A stretch of 64,000 nt of DNA from Schistocephalus solidus (lineage: Eukaryota > Platyhelminthes > Cestoda > Diphyllobothriidea > Diphyllobothriidae): positions 1 through 64,000 of the forward strand of contig WEDG01004211.1 of NCBI GenBank assembly GCA_017591395.1, given 5' to 3'. The notes beneath the pieces are model-generated. The model saw only the letters and a list, made by a program, of their open reading frames with translations, ran no database searches and was not told the DNA's origin. Made by a program: the position numbers and the translations under genes. Shown here one piece after another: positions 35,366-50,300 of the stretch. The first letter of the stretch is position 1, and each line of letters opens with the position of its first letter.

Positions 35366-38300
35366 AAAGAAGAGATTAAAAATGCTGACAAAGACATGGG
35401 AGTGAATGAACTGCTCATGTGGGCGGTTTTAACCGATTAGAATAGCAAGTGGTTTTAATGAAGTTGGTTTAATTCAAGTCTTATGCACACAAAATTGGAC
35501 TTGATCGGAAACGCCTGGTTTATGGAGTAATTTCGGACGAATTCCCAAGGTTCACTTTTCGTTAGATTTGCCATCTCATGAAATGTCAACCAAACTTCTG
35601 AAATGTGTATTCGATTCGAACAAGGTACTTAGATAGGGTTGTAATATTAATTATCATGCAGCCTGATCCAAGATATTTCAATTAGTCCAGGATGCTGCCT
35701 TCTACACCAGTTTCTTTCCGGCTTTACAAAAATTGCACTGTAAAATGACTACTTAAGTAGCATGTCTTTTCATTGATTGTCGATGCCCTTATAACTTAAC
35801 GTATAATTTATCGACAATATGCACGAATATATTTCTGTACTTATTTTAAGGCAAATTAAGTCTAAGGAAAAGGGTAGTTTTCGGTTTTAAAGCGTTTGCA
35901 ATTAAGAGATCGTGCAATATCCATTTATAAAGCATCATATTCATCCATTTTTTAACGTTGCTTATCAAGTATAGAACATGATCCACATCCATTGCAATTC
36001 TAAGAACCCTATATGACGTCATCTTCATAGCGCAGGGAAATATGTGACTTTCCTACGCGGAATGTACACAGCATGTAGTTTTGAAACCCTAAATGCAGGT
36101 ACTGTCATCAAGCCGCTTTGCGACTGTCGACGCTACGCGTTGTCAGCAGCCTATGTGTTTTATGTCAAGTCAACGGGCATTTTTTCCCTAAAAGACTCCA
36201 TATAAATGAGGCAGGCGGTCGGCCACAGGACCGTTGTAATTGAAGGCTCTGGAACAAACGCTCTTCGTTTTCCCGCGTTTCACAGTGGGCATACGTGTGT
36301 CGCAGCAAAGGAAGAATTGGAATGCCCTATTATGGGCCTAACCAGGTGTCCTCACGCACGCGGACTAGCACCAATAATGGATGCCTGTGTGTTATTTTTT
36401 CTAGGACACCCATTGCTGGATCTACAAACACAGTATGGACACACTTAGGTTGGTGGAGAGTAATTTTTCTCCTTCTCCTCCTCCCCCTCCTCCTCATCAT
36501 CATCAGCAGCATCCCCCTTCAGTGAAATTACAGTGGGCACTATTGATAGGGAAACGACAACAGAAAGGCGCAGAACAATCGTTCATCAAAAGGTTAACAG
36601 ATCAGTGGAACTTGGTGTGCTGCAGTTACTGATGCAGTAGCAGTTCTTTTAGCGCCGTTTTTGTTATCGCTTGATGCACTGTTGGTGCTTACAGGGTGAT
36701 TTGGTTGGTTAAGCCTCTCGCGGCAAATAACGCCTAAGTGAATCTCTCCCACCCCCTTGGCGTTGCGAGAAGTAGTGAGTGATCATCGTTTTGCCGTCCC
36801 CGGGGCCGGGCTGTAAACTCCGACCTGCAAATGAAGTAGCGTGCATGCATTTTTGTCCTGTTATCAGGATAGCGAAGGAACGCTGCTCTCACGGGACTTC
36901 GAATATTCCCAGCCGGCGACGTGTGAGTCCATTACTCAGTAGCAGAAGGTTTTCTCAACTACCAGCCCTCCCCCTAATCCCTAAGTTGCTCGACCGCGGG
37001 TTGGCTAAATGCGGTTCTTCAGTCGGAACTGGCCACCCCAGTCGCCGTTGCTTGGCGTTTGCAATGCATGTAAATTAAAATCTAAATACAGCTTCAAGGG
37101 GGATATTTAACCAAGCCCCTCTTGCATTTATTTGCGTGCGTATGACAAGCATCTTAAAAAAACTGTACGAACACCAGACTACAAGGATCTTTGTCACCTG
37201 ATGCAGCCTGCAGTGGGCTTTTAGACTCTTTTTTTTCTTGCCCCTTCCCCTAGTTTCCGTGTTGTTGCTGTCGACAATGATTTGGTGTCATTTCTTGACG
37301 TCCCAATGACTGGCGTAGACTCTGAAGATTGGCCCCTCGTCCTCATCACCAACCCCAAAGACGCTGGCTTTCTTTTGCCTAACAAGGAACCGACGGATCT
37401 TATTCAGCACTCGACTCATATCAGGTAAGTGGTTTGCGTACATGCCTTCGTAGTCGCATGTTGTCCTACTACTCCTCCACCATACTCATATAGAAAACCA
37501 TCCCTATAAAAAGCGTCAGCTAACGAAATATCGTCCCGACTTGGACTGATAATCGTTTTTACCCATAACCGATTTGGTCGACTCCACGCTGCAGATTGAT
37601 CACATTGTAGTTGCTCTGCGATAGACACCCGATTGAAGTTGAACTAGTTGGCACCTCAGTCCCGCGGACCAACAACCGCACAATCAGAGATAGGCTTCGG
37701 GTCAGCTCTCACTACTTTCACCTACTCCCTCAATTGACCACTTCAATGTAATCGACTGTCTGGACTGGATTCGGGCGTTCTGATGTCTCCGACGATTTCA
37801 CAATCATCTGGCAAGTGAGCATGGCGCAGTTGACTGTTTCTGTTCGTGAGAGACTGCATAGTCGTTTGCTGGCGACGTCGGCGAGAGGCACGAACCATCT
37901 GTTAAATATGCCCAAGCAAGTTTGGCCTTCTTGGCGCATGGGCCAAGCTTTAAATTGACATGGGTGGATTGTCTTGACAGAGACCCCGCATACTCGCAGC
38001 TTGGTCCTCAGGCGGATTCCATAGCTCTCGCAAAGTCGGTCGAAGCCCGCGCACGTCCGACCGACCAATAGTCGTTTTACTCTCTTCCTAACCTGTTTTG
38101 CAAAGTCAGGTCAAAGCTGGCGCATACTTTCCATTAATCCGAGGTTCACTGTTTCTCGGGACCATACACATATGTACGACCGTAAAATCGGAGGCGATCG
38201 TCCCTTATAAAAAAAATAATAGTAGGACACGGCTATAAGTACTCTACGTATTACGGGTTGCCCTGTGTTGAATTTCAACCGGAGGTAAGAGTTGTGGTTA

Positions 38301-41300
38301 GTGTTAGCATTAGAGGAGTTAGGGTTAGTTAGTACAAACGACATGTACCCCCTGGAATTTAACGCAGACCATCTGCAATACGGAGGAGGGAGGGGGGGGG
38401 GGTACTTACCTATGTCCAACCGAATTAATTTTAAAACTCACTTCCGTTGCCTTTACACACACACACGCTTATATGAAGCAAAGGACATTGCATTTCTGCG
38501 ATTCCGCAACACCTTTAATGTAGTCCAGACCTGGAACGCACGTACCGTGACGTCATGTGTAACACCGGGCTCGTCAGTCAGGGGTTATTGGAGAGCTCTG
38601 TCTGCTCCTAAGGTAAATAGAGCTGGGGAGGTAACACGGCCCCTACGAACGCTGGAGGTGATATCCAAGAAATCACCCTCCGTGGACAGGAAACAAATCT
38701 GCTAAGCATACAATTCCTGGCTTGTTAGTCACAGTGGTGGTTTTAGAGGGTTCGGCGAAGGAACAAGTGCTGCCTAACACCTCCTGGGTCCAGTCTAAAA
38801 TTTTCTAAGTTTTTTTCCTGTCAGTGCATTGCAATTTGAGAGCTAGGAGCGGTGAGGGCGACTGGGAGGGCTTTCGTGTCAGTTTTATGCTATTTTTTAC
38901 CTCGTATTCTGTCGCCCTTCTCGGTGATTGACGTAAGCAGAGCGTCGCCCCAGTCTGCGGAAATTTTCCCTACGTCCCACCTTTCGGTCGTAGGGCAGCC
39001 CAGTCCGTCTATTAATATTGTCAGACACCGCTCGCAGATGTATGCTGGAGGGCAGTACTCATCACGAGTTCTGTTGCCCTTCAGTTTCGTTTCCGCTTCA
39101 AGAACTGGACTGCAGTCACAATCATATTAGAGCATCAGAGCGTTTACAAACGGAAAATTATTGTCGTGTCCTATGCTAGCGTCATCATTCTGTCTTGGTT
39201 GTACTAATTCTTTGAGAGAGACGGAGTCCAGGACTGACTCGCCGTACACCATACTGGCATCCCAAGTACTAACTATAGTTCGGCCGTCGTAGTCCAACAG
39301 CAGGTTGGTGTCGGGACGATGATTGGCGCTGGATTATAGTGAGAGCAGACCTGCGCTGCATCTCTCTCGCTCTCTTTTTTGCACCCCCACCTGGGCCTGG
39401 TGTCAAGACAGGGTCAATAAAACCGGAGATGGGAGAGGGCGCAGGCCCACGCACTGTGGTCCACCACAAAAAAAACACAACAACGAAAGGTACGAGGGCT
39501 GGGATCTCAGCTTAGTGGGTGAGTCCCATAAAGGCCACATAAAGAAGGAGCTGTGCAGCCCGACTATCAGTCTGCCAGCCAGCAACGCCGCCCAGACGCA
39601 CACTGGGTTGACCGTGGGGTCCATGTTATTCCGTCAGTTTGGCATCCTTTCAAGCCATGATTTTTAGCTCAAGCGTCTGAAGCTGTTTCTAGTGGGAAAA
39701 ATGCGCTGAGCCATCGACCTAACTCTCTGCCCCACCGCTAGAATCAAGCTTCGAGCTTCATCTTTCTGGGTGTTGGCATTAAATCGAAGACGCTTTTAAC
39801 TGACTACATGTCGCCCAGAGATCATTTATTCTGACACTAAGGGAATGCGAGACTGTAGCAAGCCCTTCAAAATGGGGACTGTTGATTGAACTGGCAAAGA
39901 ATGTGTGTATGCATACACTGACGGCAAATTACTACCCGACTTTGAGAAAGTCTAAAAGCATATTTGAACGCAACCCATGTTTTTTTTTAAATGATGATTT
40001 CTCCTTTTATTTTAATCCAACGGGTTTCTTGACCTCAAAGTTAAAATATATCCATTTTCGTGTAGTTCTCACGAGACAACCGTTTGTCAATCCGTTGGGT
40101 GTCAACCAGAAATCTGCACCACCCGGATGCAGGAAGGGATATCTATTCCCATATCATAACATCCATTGTATAAAACGACCACCGGAGATGTAAAGCAGCA
40201 GAAGGCACTGGTTGGTCCACGAATGCGTGGGTGGCAGGTGGCTGGAAAACGGTTCTGTCAGAGGATCTCTCTTTGTATGTGGACTATTCCTGTGGCCATG
40301 GCATTGACATTTTTGCTGCGATTTTATGACAGTTCTGGCACCGCGTTAGATAATTTTTAGTACCGTTTTGTTTTTTTTTGGTAGGAAGTTTTTCTTTCCT
40401 TTGATTTATCATGGTCTTTGCTTTGCCCTCCTTCAACAGACCGAAATTCTCAAACAGTTTCAAGGTTCTCTCTTTTTTCGCCTTGACCTACTCTAGAGTC
40501 CTCGCATGGTCCAAATGGCCACTCAAGAAAATCGCGATTTCCATTGATGGCCACTATCAGGGTGACGCCCAACCGGCCTCCAATCCATCCCCCGCCGTCA
40601 CCGTCAGGTCGAGCCCCCTCTTCGTGTTGCCCTGGCAACCCAGTTACTGGGCCGCTCAGGAGCCACCAGCCCCTGAGTCCACTCACTTCATTGAGGCTGT
40701 TTGTGAGGTAGTTTCATTTGCCTTGGATTCTGCGCTTTATCGCCCTAAATTGCTTGCCCGGGTTCACTGTCTAAACCAGCCACTAGGACGGTACTTCATT
40801 ACTTGTGACACCTTGTCGACACCAGTGCCAATGGAAATTTCTGGAATGTGCAGGGCGAATTTGTCGTCGCTATGATTGATCTGCAGTCGCACCAAATATT
40901 TTGGTGTGATGGGAGGCAAGTATCATTTCTCCCCCATCTGCGGCTCAGTTCTTGTCTAAGCCTACACGAAGCTGGACTGAACGCAGATGCCACGCCCGAG
41001 CGAAAAAAAAACCTTAATAAGCCAGTCGACACGCATGGACCCTAATCTGAATCTCTCTCCTAAACATAACATCTAGTTTATTTTATGTGCCAATGCTCAT
41101 TAGCATGTAACATAGCCCCAAGGTTCAGATTGGCGAAATTAAGAAATCCAGACTGGTGATTTGAGAGATAGGTAGGGTCCACCGGAACTACTGACGTTTC
41201 AGAGAGCCTGGTCGGCTGACGAATGTCAAAGCATTAAAATAACAAGATCGAAGTGTATGCAGTTGGCGTGTCGTTTGTATGCATTTAACGCCTTGGTAAT

Positions 41301-44300
41301 GGTAAGTCCACCAGATTGTTCAAATGTCAGCAGTTGAATAAATCTGTTTTGGTCAGCCCTTCCTCTTTCTCGAAGCGCTAGCGAAGCTGGCTGTATTGTT
41401 CAACTGCTTGTCGTTGCCTGCACAACTGCCTTCTGGAACGAATTCGTTGCTTATGCTCAATGTGTTGCAAGGTGTGTCGACTTTAAAGCATTAAGGAGCT
41501 GGGCACTGGCTGATTCATTCCGCTGACATTTTTTGTGATTTTTACCTCTACGAGTGTTGCCCATAAAGTATGATATGTTTTAGTTTTTTCTCTAACGAAC
41601 GGCTGTGTGTGACCACACTATCTTGGCAACGAATGCTAACCATAACGAACACAATGTATAGGGTTGGGGTTATGTTGGCGTGGTGCAAACGGGTCTATCG
41701 GTTGGTTCATTAACACTTCATCAAACCCAAGTTCAACGGTGTCTCGTCACCTGCTATTATCTGACGCTGCGGATTGGGTATTTATTCAATCACGAATGGG
41801 CACGTGTTTTGGCATTCCAAAGCAACAAGCTCCGTATAGTTTGCAAAGGTCACAAACAGGCAACCAACTACCAGTTTGAAGTCGGCCAGGGTTTGAAATC
41901 AGATGTGGAGATCACAGAGAATGTAGATGGATAGCAGATGGTATAATAAACTTCGGTTCTTTAAAATGTTCACGACCCATCTGTTAGACCCCGTCTGTGT
42001 CTTGTGCGAGAGCATTTTTTTAGTTCTGGTCACAGGTGGGAGACAGGGTTATGTTTGGCTGAATAAAGGTCGCATAAGTGTGAAACAGTACTGCGTCAAT
42101 CTATCTCCGTTCTCTATTGCCTCTGTTTCTGCTTTCATAACCTGGCCGACTTCGGCGTGCTAGCTGGTTGCCTGTTAATAACCTTTGCCACTTATACGGA
42201 GCTTGTTTGATTCGCGAAGCTAGATCGGCGTGAGTCCATTCCTGCTGAAATCAATCATGATTTACCTAACTGATCATTTCTGGCGTGGTAACCGTCATCA
42301 GTCAGTCGGATTCCTGACAGTTAAACCGCAGTCAATTGTTCATCAAGTGCTGTTGAAGGTCATGTGCTCTTCCACGGGCTCAAGTCCGGGCCTCTGAGAT
42401 CTGGGATACTCTAAGTCACTTGAGCGTAGCGTTTGCCGATGTATCTTGCTTACCAGACGGAAACAGCCATTGCCCTTTTCCCTTATCCAGTGCCCCACTA
42501 GCAGTCAATACTTGGAGTTTATTGACTTTTTCAATGACAGCTTAGTCTGTACTTTCAAGCCGAGTATAAGAGATGTAAATTTTGTGCGACTCCTTCGAGT
42601 ACTATGTAAAAAAGATTTGCGAACGTGGAAAATCGTTTGAACGGCAATTATTGTGGTTGGGCTTATTGCAAGTGAACTAGGTGAGTGTGGGTGGCTTCCA
42701 GTGTTCGGCAGCGTGTCACTGGGCTTTTTCTTCTACCCACCTGTGTCACCATTTCACTTGACTAATGCGGAAACAGTTAAAATTATCAAATACTCTTAAT
42801 TCCTGTCGTACCACTTGCTGCTTATTCATTGCTTTTTATTCTTCAGTTACAAAACCAGGAGTTGTTTTCCCCTTTAAATCTTTACAATGTGAGCTCTTTT
42901 TTATAAGATTGCGTTAAATTTTGAAACAGGACACAAAGGGCAACGTGCGAAGAGTCAGACAGCCTTTCACCCTGGACGGAACACCTCGCTGGAACTTCCG
43001 GGGCCTGCAGAGTTTTGTTTTACACAGTGATCACACGACAAATGTAAGCTCTTTATCAGCCCATGTGCGTCTATTCTGAAGGCCTTTAATCGTTACCTTC
43101 CTCCTCTCGGTCAGCGTTGGTAGGCTTTCTCACAGTCGCCTGGTTTTCCGTTTAGATGAGCCGTGGCGACCTTCCCTTCCTCACTCAGTCCCTCGCTCCC
43201 CCTCTCTATAAAAGAACCATTTTACACACCCTGGGAGGCGTAAATTTCTCTCCAAGCTTCTAATAGACACTGATTCAGTACTCCCACGATCAATTGCAAT
43301 CCTTTCCTGTTTCGCTGAGTAGCCGAGGGGTCGGCCTCCTACCAATCAGAGTTGTTCATCAAGTACTTTTTCTGTCCACCGAAAGTTCAGAATAGTCAAG
43401 TTGAAGAATTCTGTAGCTTAAAACCTGGTGGAAGGTTTTGGAGCAGTCACTCATCGGGCACTATTACCTGATACATAGCAAGGGCACTGGAATTTACGAC
43501 GCTAGTGGCGCCTCAGCCCCCCTTCCCCCTCTACCTACGCAAGTGTGGCTTGAAACCAAGTCTGCTGTCCAGCGTCTAACCCTTTCAACCGGATTACTTG
43601 GCTGCGTTAAAAGCTTCCCTTGTGGAACTTAATATCCATCTGCGAGCAGCCCTTTGTTTTCTCGTACTACTGGCTTCACTTGAGCATATTTACTGAGTCT
43701 CCTACCTCTGCCGTCTGTGCCTTACCTAAAGCCTCCTATGGTCTCCTAGTCCAACGCGGGCTTCGCCATACCTTTTTTGTCGAGTAGTTTTTTAGCTCCA
43801 ATTATGGCCGTTTCGGCTGACGTGATTTTTTATTCTCTTCAGCTGCGACTTGCCTTCTACCTGCTCTGGGCTTTGCCAATCTGTGTGCTTGGTTTTGGTC
43901 GACTCTATGGCAACTCCCGGTTCTGTGAGTTTCCATGCTCCCTTTCACACTGCTTTCTTGTCGCACTTATTTTCTAGGCTTATCTTTGCCCTATCTAGCG
44001 AGTTAAAATTGTTGATAAATTTTGCGCTTTTCGGGTACCGTGTTTAAAGACTTTAAGACGTGGAATCTAACCCCACCTCATCTTCTCCCTACGCTATCTC
44101 TGTCCTCCGTACACTTTCACGTAAACCCCGGCTAATATTCGAGGTAGCGTTTTGCAACACGAATTTGCTTTTTGGGCGTAGCTGACAACCATTTAGCCTT
44201 CCCTCTCAAGATAGTTTAATTTTACTGGCTGCTAGAGATGATGCCCATTTGTACAATTAATTCAACTGCCCTGGGGAGCTTTTCGTCCCCTAGCCATATG

Positions 44301-47300
44301 GTACGTTTTCATAGGGGGGCGGAGGGGGGTCATCATTTATTCCATTTCCCAAGCGTCCATTTTGTTGTTTTCCTCGCCCAACCTCTCATGGGTGGGTTTT
44401 TGGACGCGGTGTTATGCAAAACCCATCATAATATTACAAAAACTGTTCCAAGGACTACGTGCATAGGTATATTCCTTGTTTGTGCCATGCACAAATTTCC
44501 ATAACTTTCTAATTGAGCTCGTATGGCCGAGCTCTCAGCCACCGGCATTGCCATCGTGCGGTTGGTCACTGGGCCAAATTTCCACCAGCATTCCTACACC
44601 ACTGCTCTCAATGCAGTCGATCCCCATGGAGTTCCTAAACAGATGACTGAATTCGTTTGGTTAGTGTTTAGTGTCGGCCCTGGGAACAAAGTAAAGGGTA
44701 GGGAGATCAAAAGTACCTTGAAGACCGTCTGGTCAAAATATTCCGTATTTGGGGTTGATTTGCTCATTTGAGTAGTTTATATGTTTCATTTGTTTCGATT
44801 TCCCTATCACTTATCGCCTAACCCGAGTGAAAGTTTGGTTTCCGGCAGCGAAGACAAAATACATATCTGTAACCGACATTCCACATAGCTGATTTACTCC
44901 TTCCAGCTTCCAAATATCATGTAAACGACAGGGGTCCCAGTGGAGACATGACAATAGGCTTCACTGTCTCTGTGGCGGATTCTTTCGGAGGTTTACCTCC
45001 AGTTGACTGAAAATCAACTTGTTTGCACTAATTCGCTTCTTAACCCCCGTCCACCATATCCACGCGAGAGCTTTCGATTTCAATACTGGAAACACAGCAT
45101 GCGCAAGTTACCGTTACACTGCAAGCCTGAGATGCATCGTTTTTTTTTCTATGGCCAGTTGCTACCGAGATTCGCCTTCATCGAGTTAAAAATTGCATCT
45201 GTTGGTAGTGGTTTGCTTACGAGTGATCCGGTTCATAAAAATTCTTGTGCGCTTTCGCGGGATGTGTGAAGGGTGACCCACTAACTTGTCCAATATTACG
45301 ATTGTCCGTGGGGTGAAGACAATTTCAACAACAGGTACTGTTTTTTACATGTTCGACTGTAGCGGGTCACCGCTTATTGTTCTAGATACTGTGCCAGTCA
45401 AAATGTGGGATCAACTTTAACCGCCCATACACTAAGTTCATTCCGTCTAATTTGAGAAGTCAGTACCCTGTGAGAACCGCTTTATTCTATATATAGCACA
45501 GGTTGCCGTAAGCGCATTGCTGCGGGACTGGTTTTCAGAATTGCACACCGGCTTAAAGCTACCATGCACAACAAGGTCGTGAAAATTAAATCCTAATGAG
45601 CGGTTGAGTGTAGTGTATCGCATCCCATGCCAAAACCGTTCTTCTATCTACATAGGACAGACTTGACGTATGCTTGGATCGCGCATTTACGAGCATAAGC
45701 TGGCTGTGAGACGGAGTGGTAGCTTATCACAAGTGGTTGCCCACACCTACAAAACGGGTCACGAGTTTAAACTTTGCAGCCAAGAAGATAATCGCCGACG
45801 CCAGAAGCAAGACAAACCGAGAATTGATTAAAGCCTGGACCTCCAACGAGAACTTAATCAATCGATTTATCGATCTGGCGCCGGCATACAAAGCCCTGCA
45901 TACCTTTGACTCGGAGGGTTAGCCTTCTGGACAGTGATCTTCTTTGTGCCCTCGCTCATGGCATCTCTGATGATAGTTCTTGAATGGACAGAAGCTAATG
46001 AGGTGCCATTTACCGCTTTTCCAACATGACGTTGGTTGTTCTCTAGTAGTCAACTTTATGCATGAACGCTGGTAGCGGCAAATGAAAATCTGGGTTGTTC
46101 CACAATGGCAGAATCATGTTTAAGCTTCTTGAGCCGCTGACATTTGGCAATCAATGTTTGAAGGGTAGAGTCGGAGTCCTGTTCAATTTTGCTGAGCAGA
46201 CTGGTTCGGATTTTAGCATCGCTGGGTGACTGAAGAGCTCACTAGAAGATGAGACACTTAAATTGTCTTTCTGTCATCGTTCGCAGCTTGAACTTTTCAT
46301 ACTCGTAGTTGACAATATTGGCGAGCGTCAGGAGATCGTCTGTATCGTTTTTCCCCAGTGTGAAGCACTGGTATCGAATATTGAACCGTAATGACTTCTC
46401 CCCAAATGTCTCGCAGAGTTGCTTAACGGTTTCGTCGAATGTGAAGTCTCGAGGGTTCTTCGGTAGAAACATGCCAGTGTACCGCTCGTGCTCTTTTATG
46501 TCCAGTTTGCGTAATAATAGGTACACCTTCCACACATCGTCAGATTTGGCAAATTCAATGCGTAAATTATCTTCCCAACGCCGAAATCAGGCATCGAAAG
46601 TCACACCGGAGTTGGGATCATAAATAAACTTAGTGATGCAAGCAGCAAATGCGTCCGCTGACGTTGACTGTTTCCTATAGAATTCTGTATCAGGAAAATG
46701 CAAAGTGAATTATTTCATCATCTTCAAGTGGGCTGCCTCGAACCGAGCCCGTTGTTGTTGCAGGCTCTTCGGTTATGAACATTGTGAGTTCTGCGTCGGC
46801 AATTGTTATGGTCTTGCCTCAAGCCTTGATGGTTGTCGTCCAACAACTCAAATAAGACCTCAACAGCAAAGGCGGAAGAGTAGAAGTCTATTGACATATT
46901 ATTGCAGCGTATTTCCAGCAAACAAGGAACGTACTAGACTGTACAAGATCAGGGTGCAATCGGCCCAATCCAATATTGTCATTGAGGGATTAGCAGCTCG
47001 ACTGGCCTTCAAACTCATCCGAATGGTTGGGTAGAGCACTACTCCCTGTCAGCAGCTTGCGCGATATCACCATGCGCACGGCCTATAAGTAGATTTATAG
47101 TGCAGTGTGGGAAGGAGTCTTCAGAGGGATGTGTGATCGAACCAGTTAGGACGGCTCCTCTAGCCAGCTTAAAGGTGAAATTCCATTTGTTTTTCATCCC
47201 GTACATCAATTGGGGCTGGTACTGTGGATACCATACTCACGGTTCATCAGCACATTCCTCGATTTAATAAATCTGAAGCGTTTGAATTTATACGACGCGT

Positions 47301-50300
47301 TAAGAGTTATGTTTTGGAAATCTGCTAACTAAGAAGATGTCCCGGCCGATATGAGAGTATTTTGGAGTTACTGGAGGCTTGGGGGTCAGGCTCTAACGTT
47401 TCCTTGCTTTGGCTGCTATGGCACCCTTAACCTTGTGTAGTCCGAACCGCCTGTACAGAAGTCTGTTGCATTTTATGGGACCAGGTCTTGTGTGGCACGC
47501 GTAGACGGGCCCCTGAGTTTTTTCAGCCACTGCGCCCGCCTCCGGTCATGGGAGCAAAGCGGGTGAGAGAGGAGAGAGTGCGGTAGCCACTGTGCAAGTC
47601 TCCTGTTCTGCGTCTATTCTATAGGGCCCGCAGTGGACGTCGTCGCTTTCGATAGTCGAACTGCCAGAAGTGAACTTCCGTTTATCTTTCATCCTGGACA
47701 TCTAGTTTTCATTTTATACCTATTTGCGGTTTGAATTGTCATATCAGAAAAAATTGTCTGATATATGCCTTTTAGTGTCATCGGAGCTGTTCTGGTAACC
47801 AACATAGAGATTTTACCTTCCAATTTTGGTGTGTAAACGTTTCAGTTACTTCCCAATTAATTATCTTCACCTGTCTGAATGATGTACTACTGTGTGACTT
47901 GGTAGAGTATCACAACTTCTACATTTTAGCATTCAGTGTGTGCAACACTTGAAAGCGTTTTTAACTTAGTATAAAAGGGTGCTGGTGCAAGTTTATAGCC
48001 TTAATTCTGAGGAATACCAAGCTCACCTTGTAACTATCACGCACGACCATGAGTTTTAAAGTCCTACTGATGGGTAGCTTTTGTCCCTTGCAGATGGACG
48101 CATTTCCCGAGACTGGCGCCTGCTTGCCGAGCTGCGCGAATTGACTCAATTGGATGCGCTCTTCTACAGTCTTGCCTGCTACCAGCTCTACGTTCTCTGT
48201 GGTGAGTTTTGTCATCTGTATCATGCATGCATGTTACCGCCTACCACCACCGTTGAAAAGCTCCTTTTCGAGCCACTCAGACACATAATTCTACAAGCTG
48301 AGCGTTTCTGAATGTGCGTCGCTGCTGTGCGACAGCTTAGAATAGAATGATCTCTTGCCGCCTTTTGGCCAGGCTTCTTTTCAGTTGCTAGCTTATCTTA
48401 CGGTTAACGTCGTTTTCCCTCATCCTCCGGCAGGCAGGGGAAATCGAGAATAGTTGGCTCGAGTTTTTACTAGAGTTGATTGTTGCTCGTTTCAGGTGTA
48501 CCGGTCCTTAGGCCTTCGCTCGAAATCCACGATTACAGCTACCTAACATTTCTCGCCTGTTACTCGGTGTGTTTTTGCGTATCTCATCTAACCTTACAGC
48601 ATATTTCGTTCGCATTTTTGGCCAAAAACTGTTTTTGATTCGGCGTGGCACGAGTTTTTGGAAGCCCTCCCCTTCTAAGAAGTGAGTATCTAAATGGATG
48701 GCTACAATGCCTTACCTGCTTCTTTATTCGTCCGGGAGGTTTGACGATTTTCGATCACCGCCTTTGCGTCAATTTGGAGATTGCTGAGGCCTCTTCCCCA
48801 TCCGCAATTCAGAACAGCCAGTCAGTTATCATTATTGTGGGCATATAAGTGGTTGTCATCACGTGTTGCTAGTTTGGCAAAACCGCCTCATTCAAAAGAT
48901 GTCAGGCTTCGGGGTTGGATGAAACCTACTGAACGGTATTCAAGACATAAGCAGAGAGAAACTGCGGGCGGCAACCGTTCAGAATAGTTTCCTGTAAGAA
49001 GTGGTGACCAACAAGGATCAATTCTTAGGTAGCTCCTATTCATCATCCACGTAAATGACCTAATACGGGAAGTAAAGTCAGGTTTACCGTTCTCCATAGA
49101 TGATCTGAAGCTGTGAAGTGGGATAAAAACTTAAAAAGGGGCTCCAAGATATTCCAAGAGGGCAAGCTTGTCAACTGTGCCACACCAATCAACGCTCCTA
49201 TCGTCAGTTAGATTCTTTACAGGCATTCCCGCGCTGTGAGTATCTGCAATAAGTGTCTGTTAAAGGTCAACTAAAACTCCAAATCACATCTTACGAGTCA
49301 CTACCACAACCATAAACATACTACTATCTTGCTTTCAATAAACCGTTTTATTTACATAAACTTTTACACTCAAGCGAACGTCCCAGAGCGCAAGCGTAGT
49401 TAATTGGTTGTTCTCTGTTCTTTCTCAAATCCTGCACCTTTTTAATAGTCCTATTAAAATATTAGCCTTGTGCATTTCACACACAAAAAGCAACTGTATA
49501 CTATTCGTAACTTAACTGCTTTTCTGTCAAACCTGTACTTTTAACTGGACTTTTCAAGAGCTTCTACCGTTGACTCCAAGTACATGGATTTTTAGTGGGC
49601 TATTTATAGGGAATAGCGGGCTTTACGAGCTACTTGCCAAACTTTTAGACGCTGGACGCTTTTTCACTTAGAAAACAAACTAATTGAGGACCTGTTTCTC
49701 TCTCGGATGACCCCCCTATCATTGATGGGTTGGGAAACTAAATCCAAAGTGCAAGGTTTAAATGCGCTCTGGGTTGAACTGGTGAGTTAATTTATGTGAA
49801 GTGTTAACGTATTCTTCAAAAATAACGGCCTGTGCGTGTAAAAAGCACTTAAAACACCCTTACGGGGCTTCCAACAGCAAACAGGGCCAGTCTAGTAGTA
49901 GCTTAGCCATTCGTCGGAGCGCACATCTCTCACATGGAAACAAATAATGCTTGCAGCCAGAAGGTACGCCCCGCATGCAACACGGACCAAAATTTTTGCC
50001 AGCCACGTTTGAAAACTTTGAAACTGAATCGGTATGCCTCTCCTCATGACCCGCAAAGCTGCGCCTGTGCCCTGCGTTCCATAGTCTGCCATAATTAGTC
50101 CTTAACTCTTTTAAAAATTGGGACTATCGCGCATCCTTGTTGTCGCAACCACTTGTCCTTTCACCTTTTCTACTCGCACTTTCATGCCTAGACTGGCGTA
50201 GCCACGCACTTAGGCATTTTCGCGTCCATGCAAACGAATTAACTTGCACCCAACCCCTGGCCCTTCATCTTCTAATCTTCAAGGAACGGGCAGTTGACAG

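Noticed and set aside
35333..35366. Regular repeats checked as a CRISPR-like array
   Set aside because: A trinucleotide microsatellite in eukaryotic DNA, with no spacers.
38290..38335. GGTTAG/TTAGGG-like sequence, possible interstitial telomere repeat
   Set aside because: Units are irregular and few; common simple-sequence drift explains it.
41188..41240. Sequence with ACGTTTC and a small stem resembling the Penelope hammerhead (minus strand)
   Set aside because: GAAACGTC and a stem II-like AGCC/GGCT are present, but no CUGAUGA core can be found.
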